A stretch of DNA of 64,000 bases. Origin: Nilaparvata lugens (taxonomy: Eukaryota; Arthropoda; Insecta; Hemiptera; Delphacidae). The translations under genes and the position numbers were made by a program. The stretch spans positions 27,955,097 to 28,019,096 of the forward strand of contig NC_052511.1 of assembly GCF_014356525.2 (NCBI RefSeq), written 5' to 3'. The notes beneath the pieces were generated by a model. That model made no database searches and had not been told where the DNA came from. It saw only the letters and a list, made by a program, of their open reading frames with translations. Shown piece after piece: positions 43,801 to 54,108 of this stretch (the stretch's first letter is position 1; every line of letters begins with the position of its first letter).

Positions 43801-45884
43801 TCTATCCTGTTCTAGGCGAGCAATATTTCTGTATCACAGATATCCAAAAACTTCAACACTAAAATGTGAATATCTTTGAAACGGTTTGATATATTTATGA
43901 GCGATTTCCACCATTCATTGTCTCTTGAAATTCTTTATTATTTGAATCTTGTATTAAAACCTTCCCATAGAAAATTTTTGATTCAATGTGGCGGAACGAA
44001 GATGGCACACCAAAATTATTTTGAAGCTACCTACAGAATTTTTTTTCAATTTGAATAAGAATCCCAGTGGAGCCCACTGTTATATTATCTTTGGAAAAGG
44101 AACATTAAGCTGTTTTCCTATTAATATTACGCTGTAGGCCTACGTGAATCCATAGGACTTCATAGGTTTCTCCGTATGGGTAAATGATTCAGAATCAGAA
44201 TTCAAATTTTGTTAAATCAATAATACCAACGACATAGCAACTGCCATCACAATTTGTATCATCAATATTACGCGTATGCTACTGAAGGATAATAGTCAGG
44301 CAGACACACAGGAGCAAGTTATTTTGTCTCATGCAGTACTTTCAATGTTACTTTTATATCCTGAAAAAGGACGAAGAAGTGAGTAAAATATTTTGTTGTT
44401 CAACGAACTTGACCTGTGAAAAGGTTCGAAGAGTTCGTGTTCAAAATTTGAAGCTGATCGATCAACTCTTTCTAAAGTTATTGTAGTGCATTCAAACAAA
44501 CAAGCAAACCCACAGACTGGCAACAACTTTGAACTTTAGTAAAAAGTAAGAACTTGCTAACGCTCGTTCAACAAATATTATTGAGAGAACAACGGGCGGT
44601 ATTATCAAGTTGGGAGCACATAACTTGAAGGAGTCAAACTATTTCAGTGTAGGGGATTGTGTATTTCACAAGAGAGTGTGGTTCTGAGGGATATAGGCCT
44701 ATAGTGAGAAAGTGAAGAAGTGAGGATTTAATTGAATTGCAGTTTTAGTTTTTTTTTGCACGGCCGGCCCTCTCTCACATTCAACCATCAACCCTCCAGT
44801 ACGATGCTACATCAACTATATTATACAATCCTACTCGGTGGAATGGGGGAATTCACAATATTACAAGCAAGAGTTGATAGTAATGAATATTATTGACACA
44901 AAGAAATTTACAAATCTAGGCATGGGAAAGTCAAATTCAAGATAGGTTGTGGATAATTATGTCTGAAGCATTGTATGAAATAATAACAAAACCCTGAGGG
45001 GTTTTGAAGAAAGGAGAGCATTAGCACACAACCGAGTAAGAGAGAGAGAGAGAGAGAGAGAGAGCGAGTGAGTGTGTGTGTGTGTTAGACAGAGAGAGAG
45101 TGTGAGAGAAAGGCGCAGGAGTGATAGAGAGAGGGTGATGGAGGGGGAGAGAGAGAATGAGAGAGGAAGCAATAGAACTAAATAAGGTTGAGATAAGAGA
45201 CAATGTTACGCAGGAGTATTGTCCAATGGTGGTCACACACACACTTCTACAGTCACACTAAGTTCTAAAAAGAATATTTCAAAGAAAGTACAGTCTGTGC
45301 CAAAATTGAAACCAGTTTACTTCCAAGCTATTCTGCCAGCTTAACAGACACAAGCGTCAAAAGCTGATAGCGACAACTAGAGACTGTTTTCCAGGTAGAG
45401 AAATTAGTCACGGACTCACCCCGCCAAAACAAGACACTTCTTTTTCAGCACAAGAACGACAAATGTAGCCACCGCCAAAACAAGACTGATTTTCAGTGCT
45501 AGGATGGATGTGTCTGACTTTGACGGTGGTGTATCCTGACTCGCCCCGTTTTCCATGGCAGATTGTTATTTATTTATTATTTATGAAAATGGTAATCTCC
45601 TCCGCAGCATTAATTTATTGCACTGGAATTTTTAAGAAAAAAGTGGAATATCTTTTTATGCATAAGTTGAAATTTATACACATAAATATTGTAAGTTGTA
45701 ACTGTAATATTATCCTTGGTTATGATGTAAGTGAACTCATTGCAGCATGACAATAATAAATTAGTTTTGTAGGCTACCGGTACTTATTATTTTCAAAACA
45801 CATTATGACTTAACCGATATCGCTTTTGCCCGTAGCTAGAAATAACCTAAAAACACCATGAATCTGAAATAGACACAATCTGAA
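40801..45884. other. 5-kb AT-rich span with no gene recognised
   Basis: Frames are below 90 codons without domains. Items seen are a perfect 16-bp palindrome GGGGGCCTAGGCCCCC (42303-42318), poly-C tracts (42998-43032), a repeat-like segment at 44280-44560 (aatttgaagctgatcgatca), and a degenerate GA tract at 45035-45170. 'gccaaaac' + 'gacactt'-type segments near 41010 and 45420 are weakly similar to each other. Confidence 0.4.
45036..45168. repeat. GA-rich simple repeat
   Basis: (GA)n with GTGT interruptions; open frames on the minus strand (LSLSLS-type) are artefacts. Confidence 0.9.
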
Positions 45885-46015
45885 AGTTTTCCATACGATG
45901 CGTTACTTCACTATTGTGACGTCAACATGGGTGGATTTGGCAGTAGATGTTGGCTTCAGAGGCTAGACTTCCCAGCGTGTCTATTCTATAACTGATCTAA
46001 GTTATGAACTGGCCA
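45885..46015 (-). repeat. Dispersed repeat, inverted partner of 40655-40800
   Basis: 'tttccatacgatgcgt', 'gtgacgtcaacatgggtgga' and 'cgtgtctattctataactga' are the inverted counterparts of the 40.7-kb copy. Confidence 0.55.
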
Positions 46016-46735
46016 TTGATATAGAGAATATCAATAGAGAGAATTAGAGAGATATAGAGAATATAGAGACTATATATATCAATGGAACTGGCAAACCAAG
46101 GAGCTATAATAATTATAGTAAACTATAGAGTGGCTGTTGGTGTGCTTACAGCGCTCTCAATGTGTTACATGGCCAACTAAGGGCAGCCATGACAGAGAGA
46201 GGCAAGATTTCAAGAAGAGCCAGTCTGCCACTGCAGGAATAGATGTGTTTTTTTATTCAAATTGATTTCTATCAATATAAAATTATCATTCCAATTGGTA
46301 CTTTTACGAAAATTGAATGATGTATGTGTAAGAATATTTATCTCATTGAAATAACCTCTAGAATGTTCAGAATCGACTGCGGATACAAAATATAAATGTA
46401 GGTCTATAGGAGTAGGCTAGACTAGATCATGCCGACTATTTCATAACTTTGTTTGTGATATTACTTACAAATTGAATTACATATGAAACTACAGTCGAGT
46501 TGGATAGATTTATACTTATTAAACATTTCAACTGTACACTGTTAATATATTATTTATTTGTATTGTGTAGAGAATGTCAATGAAGTCATTCATCATACAA
46601 AAAGTTCCACAGTCACAACTTTTTTGGTATGTGTTTGTATATATATATTGCCATTATTTTATTGACTGCACTATCCCCAACGCAAGGTAACAAGAGTTGT
46701 TTTTATGTTGAGAAGATAAAAGGAAATAGTGTGTC
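46016..46735. other. AT-rich, no gene seen
   Basis: Short 'atagagaatat' repeats near 46020-46080; nothing else recognised. Confidence 0.35.
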
Positions 46736-46739
46736 AATA

Positions 46740-47373
46740 ATTTTTAGTAAATGTCTACTATAGTTACATTCATTCACATCTTTTGTATGGAGCAATATTA
46801 TGGGCCAATTGTAGTGATTTCCATTCACGTTTTTTGTTACAAAAAAGAGCAATAAGAACCATGTATACGGTAATGTTCCTCCCCTTAAGCACTGCAAACC
46901 GCTATTTGTTAGATTGAGAATTATGTGTTTGCCGTGTATTTTTATTTTTCAATGTTTATTATTTATAAAGATTAACTTGCTCTCATTCTCTAGTCATTTT
47001 GATGTTTATTCGCACAACACAAGAAATAGGTTGAACCTAGAAACGAATATTGTCAGTATAAATCTAGTCATATCAGTTTTAGGGCGTGTGCAATTAGGTT
47101 TTATAATCAGTTACCGTTACATATAGAGAGGCTTACTAGTGAGTGAATATAAACTTAAAATTGAGGATTTTCTAATAAGAAACCTGTTTTTATACTAATG
47201 GTGAATATTTTACCTTTAATATGGAGAATTTGTAAGACGTTAATGTGATGATTTCTTGTTCTTATGTGGTATGATTATATTTTTTTTATGTAATAATTTA
47301 TGTAATTTTCTCATGAAGTGGCCTATACAAATTGTGATTTGTCTTTGAAAATAAATGGATTTTGATTTGATTT
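46740..47373 (+). pseudogene. Non-LTR reverse transcriptase C-terminus with 3' tail
   Basis: The plus-strand translation gives YIHSHLLYGAILWANCSDFH, LLQKRAIRTMYTV, CKPLFVRLRIMCLPCIFIFQ, FDVYSHNTRNRLNLE and KIEDFLIRNLF. These are the C-terminal blocks of a CR1/jockey reverse transcriptase. Stops (for example after SYRYI at 47124) break it. It ends in 'ggattttgatttgattta' at about 47350-47373, the GATTT-type tail of such elements. The 5' part is missing, as in most 5'-truncated copies. Confidence 0.72.
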
Positions 47374-47381
47374 ATAGCCTT

Positions 47382-47577
47382 AAGCTGGGTTTATACCAAA
47401 GTTATTAACAAAATATTAATAGCTTAATCCTTATAAATACTATTACATTGAACGGAACTTGACAAACACATATTATGTTCATCATGTGTATGATAAGTTT
47501 ATGTTCAATTTGATAGAATATATATAGGGATTAAGTTATTAACATATTGGTAATAACTTTGGTGTAAACCCAGTTTA
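47382..47577. mobile_element. MITE with 'ctgggtttataccaaagtta' inverted ends
   Basis: 'aagctgggtttataccaaag' + 'ttattaac' at the left is mirrored by 'taataactttggtgtaaacc' + 'cagttt' at the right. Outer bases are TTAA-like on both sides. The interior also contains a diverged inverted pair 'aacataatatgtg'/'cacatattatgttc'. No ORF. Confidence 0.6.
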
Positions 47578-47809
47578 ATAGACTATAAACATGTTTTGTT
47601 GAACTGAGTAGCCTACTATTTAACTAAAACTCATAAAAATGAATAATTTTTAACAAGTAGCCTACTATAGTCTTTTACTAGCTACTAAATTTATGTACTT
47701 ACTGTGCAGAATTTATATTGTTTGGTGCTAAAGAATGTTACTTAATTCAATTAACTATAAATATAACAAATCATTATTAGATTGTTCGTCTCTTGTTGGT
47801 TCTTTTATA
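47578..47809. other. AT-rich, no gene seen
   Basis: Left flank of the GC-rich duplicated unit. Confidence 0.4.
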
Positions 47810-47950
47810 CCCATGATACCTCCCTCGCATTCACTACCTTTCAGCCTGCCGCTCTGCTCTGCTCCCCACGCCACGCATCAACAAAATGAGTGGTTGACCC
47901 ACCCGCCACCAGGGTGCCCCTCAGTCGCCACCACCCGTTCCTGCGTTTCT

Positions 47951-48024
47951 ATTGGCCGAGCACCGTCGGCCAATAGCAGCGCAGGTGAACTCGGGGACTG
48001 TAAATAAAAGGGGGCTACTCAGCT
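47951..48024 (+). promoter_or_regulatory. CCAAT inverted pair and TATA-like box (copy 1)
   Basis: ATTGGCCGA (47951-47959) and TCGGCCAAT (47966-47974) form an inverted CCAAT pair. 'tgtaaataaaag' (47999-48010) is a TATA-like box about 30 bases later, and 'ctcagct' (about 48018) could be an initiator. All are conserved in copy 2 with one change in the CCAAT arm. Suggests a real Pol II promoter firing rightwards. Confidence 0.5.
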
Positions 48025-48220
48025 ACCCTCGATAGCACTTGCTCACTAGCAGCCTTCCACTGAAGAGCCAGAAGAGACCACCAGCCGAGACCACTACCAG
48101 AGACCACTACCAGCCGAGACCACTACCGAGACCAGGAGCAGAGCAGTGAGCAGGCCAATGAGGGAACCACGGCGAGACTAACCGCAACCTGAGGTGTCTT
48201 CCTTGTCTACTACCCAGCTG

Positions 48221-48670
48221 ATGCCTAGGAGGAACCGAGCCGGCCGCCGAATCCAGAAGAGGAGGGCCCTACGTCGGCTTCGCCAGGTGGAGGAGAGGCT
48301 GAGGCTGTACACCGCCGCGCCAGCTGCGCCCCAAGACTTAGCGCCCCAGCCTAACAACTGGCGCGCCGTTCTGGATGCGCGGGTTGGGTGCCGAACCGAC
48401 ATCGGAGTGTGTGCAGCGGAAGCCTACGACCCTGCCTGCCCAGGGTTGGACTGAAGGCCCCTTCTAAACGAGGAAGTGGTCGAGGAGGTCCTCCCGGCGG
48501 AGATTCGGCACGACCTCTGGCTAGTAGATCACCCGGTCAGCCCTCTCCGTAGCCCGGGTAAACCAGAGTGGAGACTGCGAACCATTGACTTGAGCCCCTG
48601 CCAGCCTGCTCTCGCACCAGACGGACCTGCCCGGGACCCTCGCGCGGTGTGGTATCGCGCCAGTCGATGA
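48221..48670 (+). pseudogene. Arginine-rich ORF with internal UGA (copy 1)
   Basis: The ATG at 48221 opens MPRRNRAGRRIQKRRALRRL (residues 1-20), a strongly basic helix, then an Ala/Pro/Gln segment. It ends CPGLD at a TGA (48452-48454) after 77 codons. The same frame continues open for about 71 more codons (RPLLNEEVVEEV ... AVWYRASR) to a TGA at 48668-48670. I do not recognise either part. The basic N-terminus suggests nucleic-acid binding. In copy 2 a 14-bp deletion moves the second part out of frame, so constraint on a 150-codon protein is doubtful; only the first about 50 codons are shared in frame. Confidence 0.4.
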
Positions 48671-48693
48671 CTACTAAACATCTAGCCTGCCTT

Positions 48694-48777
48694 GGTCCCT
48701 TTTAGGGCCACCAGCAACAATCTTGGTCCCTTTTCAGGGCCACCAGCAACAAACTTGGCCCCTTTTCAGGGCCACCA
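48694..48777 (+). promoter_or_regulatory. Three tandem histone-like 3' stem-loops (copy 1)
   Basis: 'ggtcccttttagggccacca', 'ggtcccttttcagggccacc' and 'ggccccttttcagggccacc' in a 32-bp period. The animal histone pre-mRNA signal is GGCYCTTTTCAGRGCC followed by ACC. These differ by one extra base in the 5' stem. They lie just downstream of the ORF stop, where a histone gene would have one. Confidence 0.5.
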
Positions 48778-49403
48778 AAAGCCATTTTTTCAGACAGTGG
48801 TAACAAACCCCTCGCTCGACCCGACTGACTAGCCCAATTGATGAACGAGCCACACCTTCCGCTATATCACCCATTTGTAGTCCAACTAAATATATACCTA
48901 TAAAATGTGTACATTAAATTTCACAAAGTAAACAACTATATTGAATAATAGAGAATATATTATTTTGAATATTATTATAATGGTTTGTGGAAAAAATGCA
49001 TGCTATTTTGTTGAAAATGAAGACTGGACATACAGCTTACATTCTACCAGAATAGTGTATACGTCTATTTTACATTATTATAAAATAATATAATCAAGGT
49101 CTATAAAGAGACTATGACTATAATAGTATCTATATAATAACCCATGATACCTCCCTCGCGTTCACTACCTTTCAGCCTGCCGCTCTGCTCTGCTCCCCAT
49201 GCCACGCATCAACCAAATGAGTGGTTAACCCACCCGCCACCAGGGTGCGCCTCAGTCGCCGCCACCCGTTCCTGCGTTTCTATTGGCCGAGCACCGCCGG
49301 CCAATAGCAGCGCAGGTGAACTCGGGGACTGTAAATAAAAGGGGGCTACTCAGCTACCCTCGATAGCACTTGCTCACTAGCAGCCTTCCACTGAAGAGCC
49401 AGA

Positions 49404-49993
49404 AGAGACCACCAGCCGAGACCACTACCAGAGACCACTACCAGCCGAGACCACTACCAGAGACCACTACCAGCCGAGACCACTACCAGAGACCACTACC
49501 AGCCGAGACCACTACCAGAGACCACTACCAGCCGAGACCACTACCAGAGACCACTACCAGCCGAGACCACTACCAGAGACCACTACCAGCCGAGACCACT
49601 ACCAGAGACCACTACCAGCCGAGACCACTACCAGAGACCACTACCAGCCGAGACCACTACCAGAGACCACTACCAGCCGAGACCACTACCAGAGACCACT
49701 ACCAGCCGAGACCACTACCAGAGACCACTACCAGCCGAGACCACTACCAGAGACCACTACCAGCCGAGACCACTACCAGAGACCACTACCAGCCGAGACC
49801 ACTACCAGAGACCACTACCAGCCGAGACCACTACCAGAGACCACTACCAGCCGAGACCACTACCAGAGACCACTACCAGCCGAGACCACTACCAGAGACC
49901 ACTACCAGCCGAGACCACTACCAGAGACCACTACCAGCCGAGACCACTACCAGAGACCACTACCAGCCGAGACCACTACCAGAGACCACTACC
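49404..49993 (+). repeat. 29-bp minisatellite, about 20 copies
   Basis: The unit is agagaccactacc followed by agccgagaccactacc. Copies are almost identical. Because 29 is not a multiple of three, one strand reads all frames in turn, giving an 87-bp (29-codon) protein-level repeat of ETTTSRDHYQRPLP type with no ATG. Copy 1 has about two units (48071-48128). Confidence 0.92.
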
Positions 49994-50086
49994 GAGACCA
50001 GGAGCAGAGCAGTGAGCAGGCCAATGAGGGAACCACGGCGAGACTAACCGCAACCTGAGGTGTCTTCCTTGTCTACTACCCAGCAG

Positions 50087-50404
50087 ATGCCTAGGAGGAA
50101 CCGAGCCGGCCGCCGAATCCAGAAGAGGAGGGCCCTACGTCGGCTTCGCCAGGTGGAGGAGAGGCTGAGGCTGTACACCGCCGCGCCAGCTGCGCCCCAA
50201 GACTTAGCGCCCCAGCCTAACAACTGGCGCGCGGGTTGGGTGCCGAACCGACATCGGAGTGTGTGCAGCGGAAGCCTACGACCCTGCCTGCCCAGGGTTG
50301 GACTGAAGGCCCCTTCTAAACGAGGAAGTGGTCGAGGAGGTCCTCCCGGCGGAGATTCGGCACGACCTCTGGCTAGTAGATCACCCGGTCAGCCCTCTCC
50401 GTAG
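50087..50404 (+). CDS. Arginine-rich short ORF (copy 2)
   Basis: The ATG at 50087 encodes the same basic N-terminal region as copy 1 (MPRRNRAGRR..., PQDLAPQPNNWRA). After a 14-bp deletion relative to copy 1 it continues in another frame (GWVPNRHRSVCSGS, then a Gly/Ser/Arg/Pro-rich end SPGQPSP), total 105 codons. A Kozak-like 'cagcagATGC' precedes it. No domain recognised. It may be a short basic protein, or the whole unit may act as a non-coding RNA. Confidence 0.35.
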   Translation: MPRRNRAGRRIQKRRALRRLRQVEERLRLYTAAPAAPQDLAPQPNNWRAGWVPNRHRSVCSGSLRPCLPRVGLKAPSKRGSGRGGPPGGDSARPLASRSPGQPSP

Positions 50405-50545
50405 CCCGGGTAAACCAGAGTGGAGACTGGGAACCATTGACTTGAGCCCCTGCCAGCCTGCTCTCGCACCAGACGGACCTGCCCGGGACCCTCGCGCGGT
50501 GTGGTATCGCGCCAGTCGATGACTACTAAACATCTAGCCTGCCTT

Positions 50546-50725
50546 GGTCCCTTTTAGGGCCACCAGCAACAATCTTGGTCCCTTTTCAGGGCCACCAGCA
50601 ACAAACTTGGCCCCTTTTCAGGGCCACCAGCAACAATCTTGGTCCCTTTTCAGGGCCACCAGCAACAAACTTGGCCCCTTTTCAGGGCCACCAGCAACAA
50701 TCTTGGTCCCTTTTCAGGGCCACCA
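50546..50725 (+). promoter_or_regulatory. Six tandem histone-like 3' stem-loops (copy 2)
   Basis: Starts at 50546, 50576, 50608, 50640, 50672 and 50704. They alternate GGTCCC and GGCCCC 5' stems with TTTTCAGGGCCACCAGCAAC. The first lacks one C of TTTTC, as in copy 1. The 32-bp period adds a stem-loop per unit. Confidence 0.55.
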
Positions 50726-51154
50726 AAAGCCATTTTTCAGACAGTGGTAACAAACCCCTCGCTCGACCCGACTGACTAGCCCAATTGATGAACGAGCCAC
50801 ACCTTCCGCTATATCACCCATTTGTAGTCCAACTAAATATATACCTATAAAATGTGTACATTAAATTTCACAAAGTAAACAACTATATTGAATAATAGAG
50901 AATATATTATTTTGAATATTATTATAATGGTTTGTGGAAAAAATGCATGCTATTTTGTTGAAAATGAAGACTGGACATACAGCTTACATTCTACCAGAAT
51001 AGTGTATACGTCTATTTTACATTATTATAAAATAATATAATCAAGGTCTATAAAGAGACTATGACTATAATAGTATCTATATAATAATAAGAGAGAGTAG
51101 GGTTATGTTTGTTTGTGTGTTCGCATCAAAACATGTCAACTTGTGGATTGCATA

Positions 51155-52115
51155 CCGGAAAAATCTGGTGTGGTACACTCACACAACTTTCCTTACTCAT
51201 TGAACTGTAAGCCTCATTCTTAGACGAGAATAATTTAGGGCAATAACATAAGGACGACTGGCGGAAAAATATTTGCAACTACAATCAGACTACTGTGTAT
51301 GTGTATAATTATATATATATAATTGTTTTCAGAGTACTTTTTCCTTTGTGTAAATTGTGAAATTCGATTATTTTTTTAAAAGTTGTCAAAACAGCTGCTC
51401 TACAGATGAAATATCTCGACTATGAGTGTGTTCTTTTTATAAACTGCTCTACCTACCTACCTCATGCACCAGAAGGAGGTTACAAAGTTCATTTCTCAAG
51501 GATGGGGTGGACCCCCTATTAGTTTCCCAGGAAAAAGACTCATGCCAGCTGATAGAGCTGATGAATAACTATACAGGGTATGAATATGAAGAAAATCGGT
51601 CAAGTAATTTTTGAGAAAATCGTGAAAAACATGGTTTTTTGGTAATTATCTGCCATTTTTCTCAAGAATATTACGGAGCTCCTGGAATTTTCCCAGAAAT
51701 GAGACTCATGTCAGTTGATAGGGCTTATAAATAGCTATCTATGGTATAAATTTGAAGAAAATCGTTAGAGCCGTTTTCGAGAAAACCGTGAAAAAAATGG
51801 TTTTTTAGTCATTATCCGCCATTTTTCTCAAGGATATTACGGAGCTCCTGGAATTTTCCAGAAATGAGACTCATGTCAGTTGATAGGGCTTATAAATAGC
51901 TATCCATGGTATAAATTTGAAGATAATCGTTAGAGCCGTTTTTGAGAAAAACATGAAAAACCTGGTTTTTTAGTAATTATCTGCCATTTTTTCCGCCATC
52001 TTGAATTGAATAATATTGAATTTCTTATTGTCAGATCCTTATGGTATAAGGACCTTAAGTTTAAAATTTCAAATCAATCGGTTAATTAGGAATGGAGTTA
52101 TCGTGTTCACAGACA
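51155..52115 (-). repeat. Dispersed CA-type repeat (diverged copy 3, no CA core)
   Basis: Begins 'ctggtgtggtacactcacac' + 'aactttcctta'. Three internal near-repeats of 'ttacggagctcctggaattt' with 'gttagagccgtttt' and 'ctgccatttttctcaa' occur at about 51650-51990. It ends near 'gttatcgtgttcacagaca', where the microsatellite would begin in the other copies. Confidence 0.55.
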
Positions 52116-53698
52116 TTGTCACATGGTATTTTAGCACCACAAAATATTTTTGAAATGAACTATTGAACTTTAATAGAATTATAAAATAGAAAAGAAAGAT
52201 AACCTAGTCAAAGAACCACTCAAGTAAAATCGAATGTTGTTAGCGATAAAGAGTAATCGTATTATCTAACGCCATAAGAAAAAACATGCATATAATTGTA
52301 ATTCAACAATAATGAGGATCCATTGGCAGAATTAAAAATTATAAAGTGGCTTATTTATTATTGGCAGATCATAAAGAATAAAAGTTTGCATGTACATTTG
52401 AGGTTAGAATTGTTTGTTTATATTTTTAAATGAATCAATCGATCTAGGATAAATTGATAGTTATTTGAATCAACACCTAACAAATCAGCTGATTGTTCGA
52501 TCAACCAGTACAAGTTGAATTATAAAGTTTACTCACAAAAGATGTATTACATATACTAAGGAAGGTTTATGTAAATGAATAGGGACAACTATTATTGCTG
52601 CATAAATATTTATTACAATCTAAAAAAGTACGAAAATCAAGAGTATACAAAACTCATATAAAAAATTAAATGTATATTGCATGATAGTATCGTATATCAC
52701 GATTTATTTATTAGAATAGTCTAAGACAATCACTCGATATATTTATATAAAAACTTTTTATTTATTTTTCTATGATAAAGTTGAAGAAACCCTGAATCTG
52801 AAGTGACCAATTGTATTGAGTTTTGCTAAATTAAAAGCCAATCAGAAGGAAGCTTACAAATCGTTCAAGGAAGAGATAACATTTTTCTGGAAATCTCTTC
52901 TCTTTGGCTTGTGATCTCGTTCTGAAAGTATGCACATGGAAATTAGGGTCTTCCTTCTTGTTAAATTTTAAAAATTATCAAGCCAATCCCTTTTTTTTTT
53001 AATGTGAACTATTTGTAATTAATGTTTATTTATCTGTGAACTCAGTGTTGTTGAAGAGTTCTTAATTGTAATCAGTTCCCATAAATGTATCTTTAATACT
53101 GAAAGAAATCTATAAGAAATCTAGACCACGCGCGAGCCCAGTCGAGACGAAAAGGACCTGCATAATTAATTATTGGAAATAATTAATTTACTCTACAAGA
53201 CCTCCAAGAACATCATTAATGTTAGTGTTAGTTCAAACGAGCTCGTTTTATAAAGGCCTTTTAATTAGAGTTGGGGAATTAATCAAAGCGCTATATAAAT
53301 AAATTCAAGTCAAGGAAAATTTGCAACGTGTTGAGTGCTATCATATAGTTTATAAGAACGTTTTATGAATTTTATTTGATTTATGTAGGAAGCTTACTTC
53401 CATGCACGGCATGGACTCATAAAAAACCCTGAGATTTTTTTTTTTTAATATTAATTTAATAATTATTATTTGCTAATTGATCAAAGCATGTCCTATTAAA
53501 TCTACAGACCAAACAGGTTTTAAATTGTAGAATCTGGAATTGACTTGAACTCAATATATCAGTATTAAATACAAATTTATAATTTTTAAAGCTCACAACC
53601 GTGAATGCTATTAAACCTTGTGATAATTGTTAAACTGTTAAAGAATTTATATATATATTGGAATTATAAATATAAGAATATTTTATATATATTATTTT
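52116..53698. other. AT-rich, no gene seen
   Basis: No frame of note, no repeats with clear ends. The only feature is poly-T and poly-A rich sequence near 52990 and 53430. Confidence 0.4.
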
Positions 53699-54108
53699 AT
53701 GGGAATATATTTTGTGTTTTATGTCAGCATACAAAATCATAGAAGTTTTTATTTTATCCTAATTCATCTCGTGATATACAGTTTGGGCTGTCTCAATACC
53801 AAGAAACAATATTCTGCAGCATATAAAATTAGTGAATCAATTAATATTGATCTTATTAAGAGCATTCAGTACTTATCATCCTTTGATGATAGTCATACTA
53901 GTCCGCCAGAAAAAACATATTGATAATTATATTAATAAGGTTCCAGTTATTTCATATAAGGATCCAGAGAGCTTCAAGAACTGGCATTGTAAGTTCTAAG
54001 GAATTTCAGAAGGATGAATTGGTGGATACCTGTATTCATAGTGAGTGTTTTAAAAATCAACTAGAAAAATCCATAGATGGTCTTCATTATCCCCAATTGG
54101 ATGAATGG
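53699..54108 (+). pseudogene. Coding-like segment with frameshifts, truncated by the LTR element
   Basis: Plus-strand frames in series look protein-like for AT-rich DNA: IDLIKSIQYLSSFDDSHTS (to 53923), HIDNYINKVPVISYKDPESF (frame +1), and FQKDELVDTCIHSECFKNQL then DGLHYPQLDEW (53920 frame), reaching the insertion site at 54108. I do not recognise the family. It may be an old gene or transposon ORF that decayed. Confidence 0.3.

Larger units (their letters stand above)
47810..49140 (+). repeat. GC-rich gene-like unit, copy 1 of a tandem duplication
   Basis: 1,331 bp beginning 'cccatgatacctccctcg'. About 1 kb of CpG-rich sequence is followed by about 260 bp of AT-rich tail. Nearly identical to 49141-51087 apart from repeat-copy number, a 14-bp indel and scattered substitutions. 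In order it holds a promoter-like region, about 2 units of the 29-bp minisatellite, an arginine-rich ORF, and three stem-loop repeats. No family recognised. Confidence 0.8.
49141..51087 (+). repeat. GC-rich gene-like unit, copy 2 (expanded)
   Basis: 1,947 bp, same order as copy 1. The leader minisatellite has expanded to about 20 units and the stem-loop run to six. It ends 'tagtatctatataata', the same end as copy 1, defining head-to-tail tandem duplication. Promoter elements are conserved (ATTGGCCGA at 49282, CCAAT at 49301, 'tgtaaataaaag' near 49330). Confidence 0.8.

Noticed and set aside
44957..45242. Leu-Ser-rich open frames
   Set aside because: They are translations of the GA-rich simple repeat.
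48452..48454. Selenocysteine UGA in the arginine-rich ORF
   Set aside because: No SECIS-like element was identified, the downstream frame is not kept in copy 2, and nothing resembles a known selenoprotein.
49370..50047. 225-codon repetitive ORF (ETTTSRDHYQ type) in GC-rich copy 2
   Set aside because: It has no ATG, arises because a 29-bp repeat lacks stops in all frames, and is absent at this length in copy 1.
50546..50725. CRISPR-like or Rho-independent terminator interpretation of the stem-loop run
   Set aside because: The 32-bp period contains no unique spacers, and the setting is an insect genome with Pol II promoter signals.
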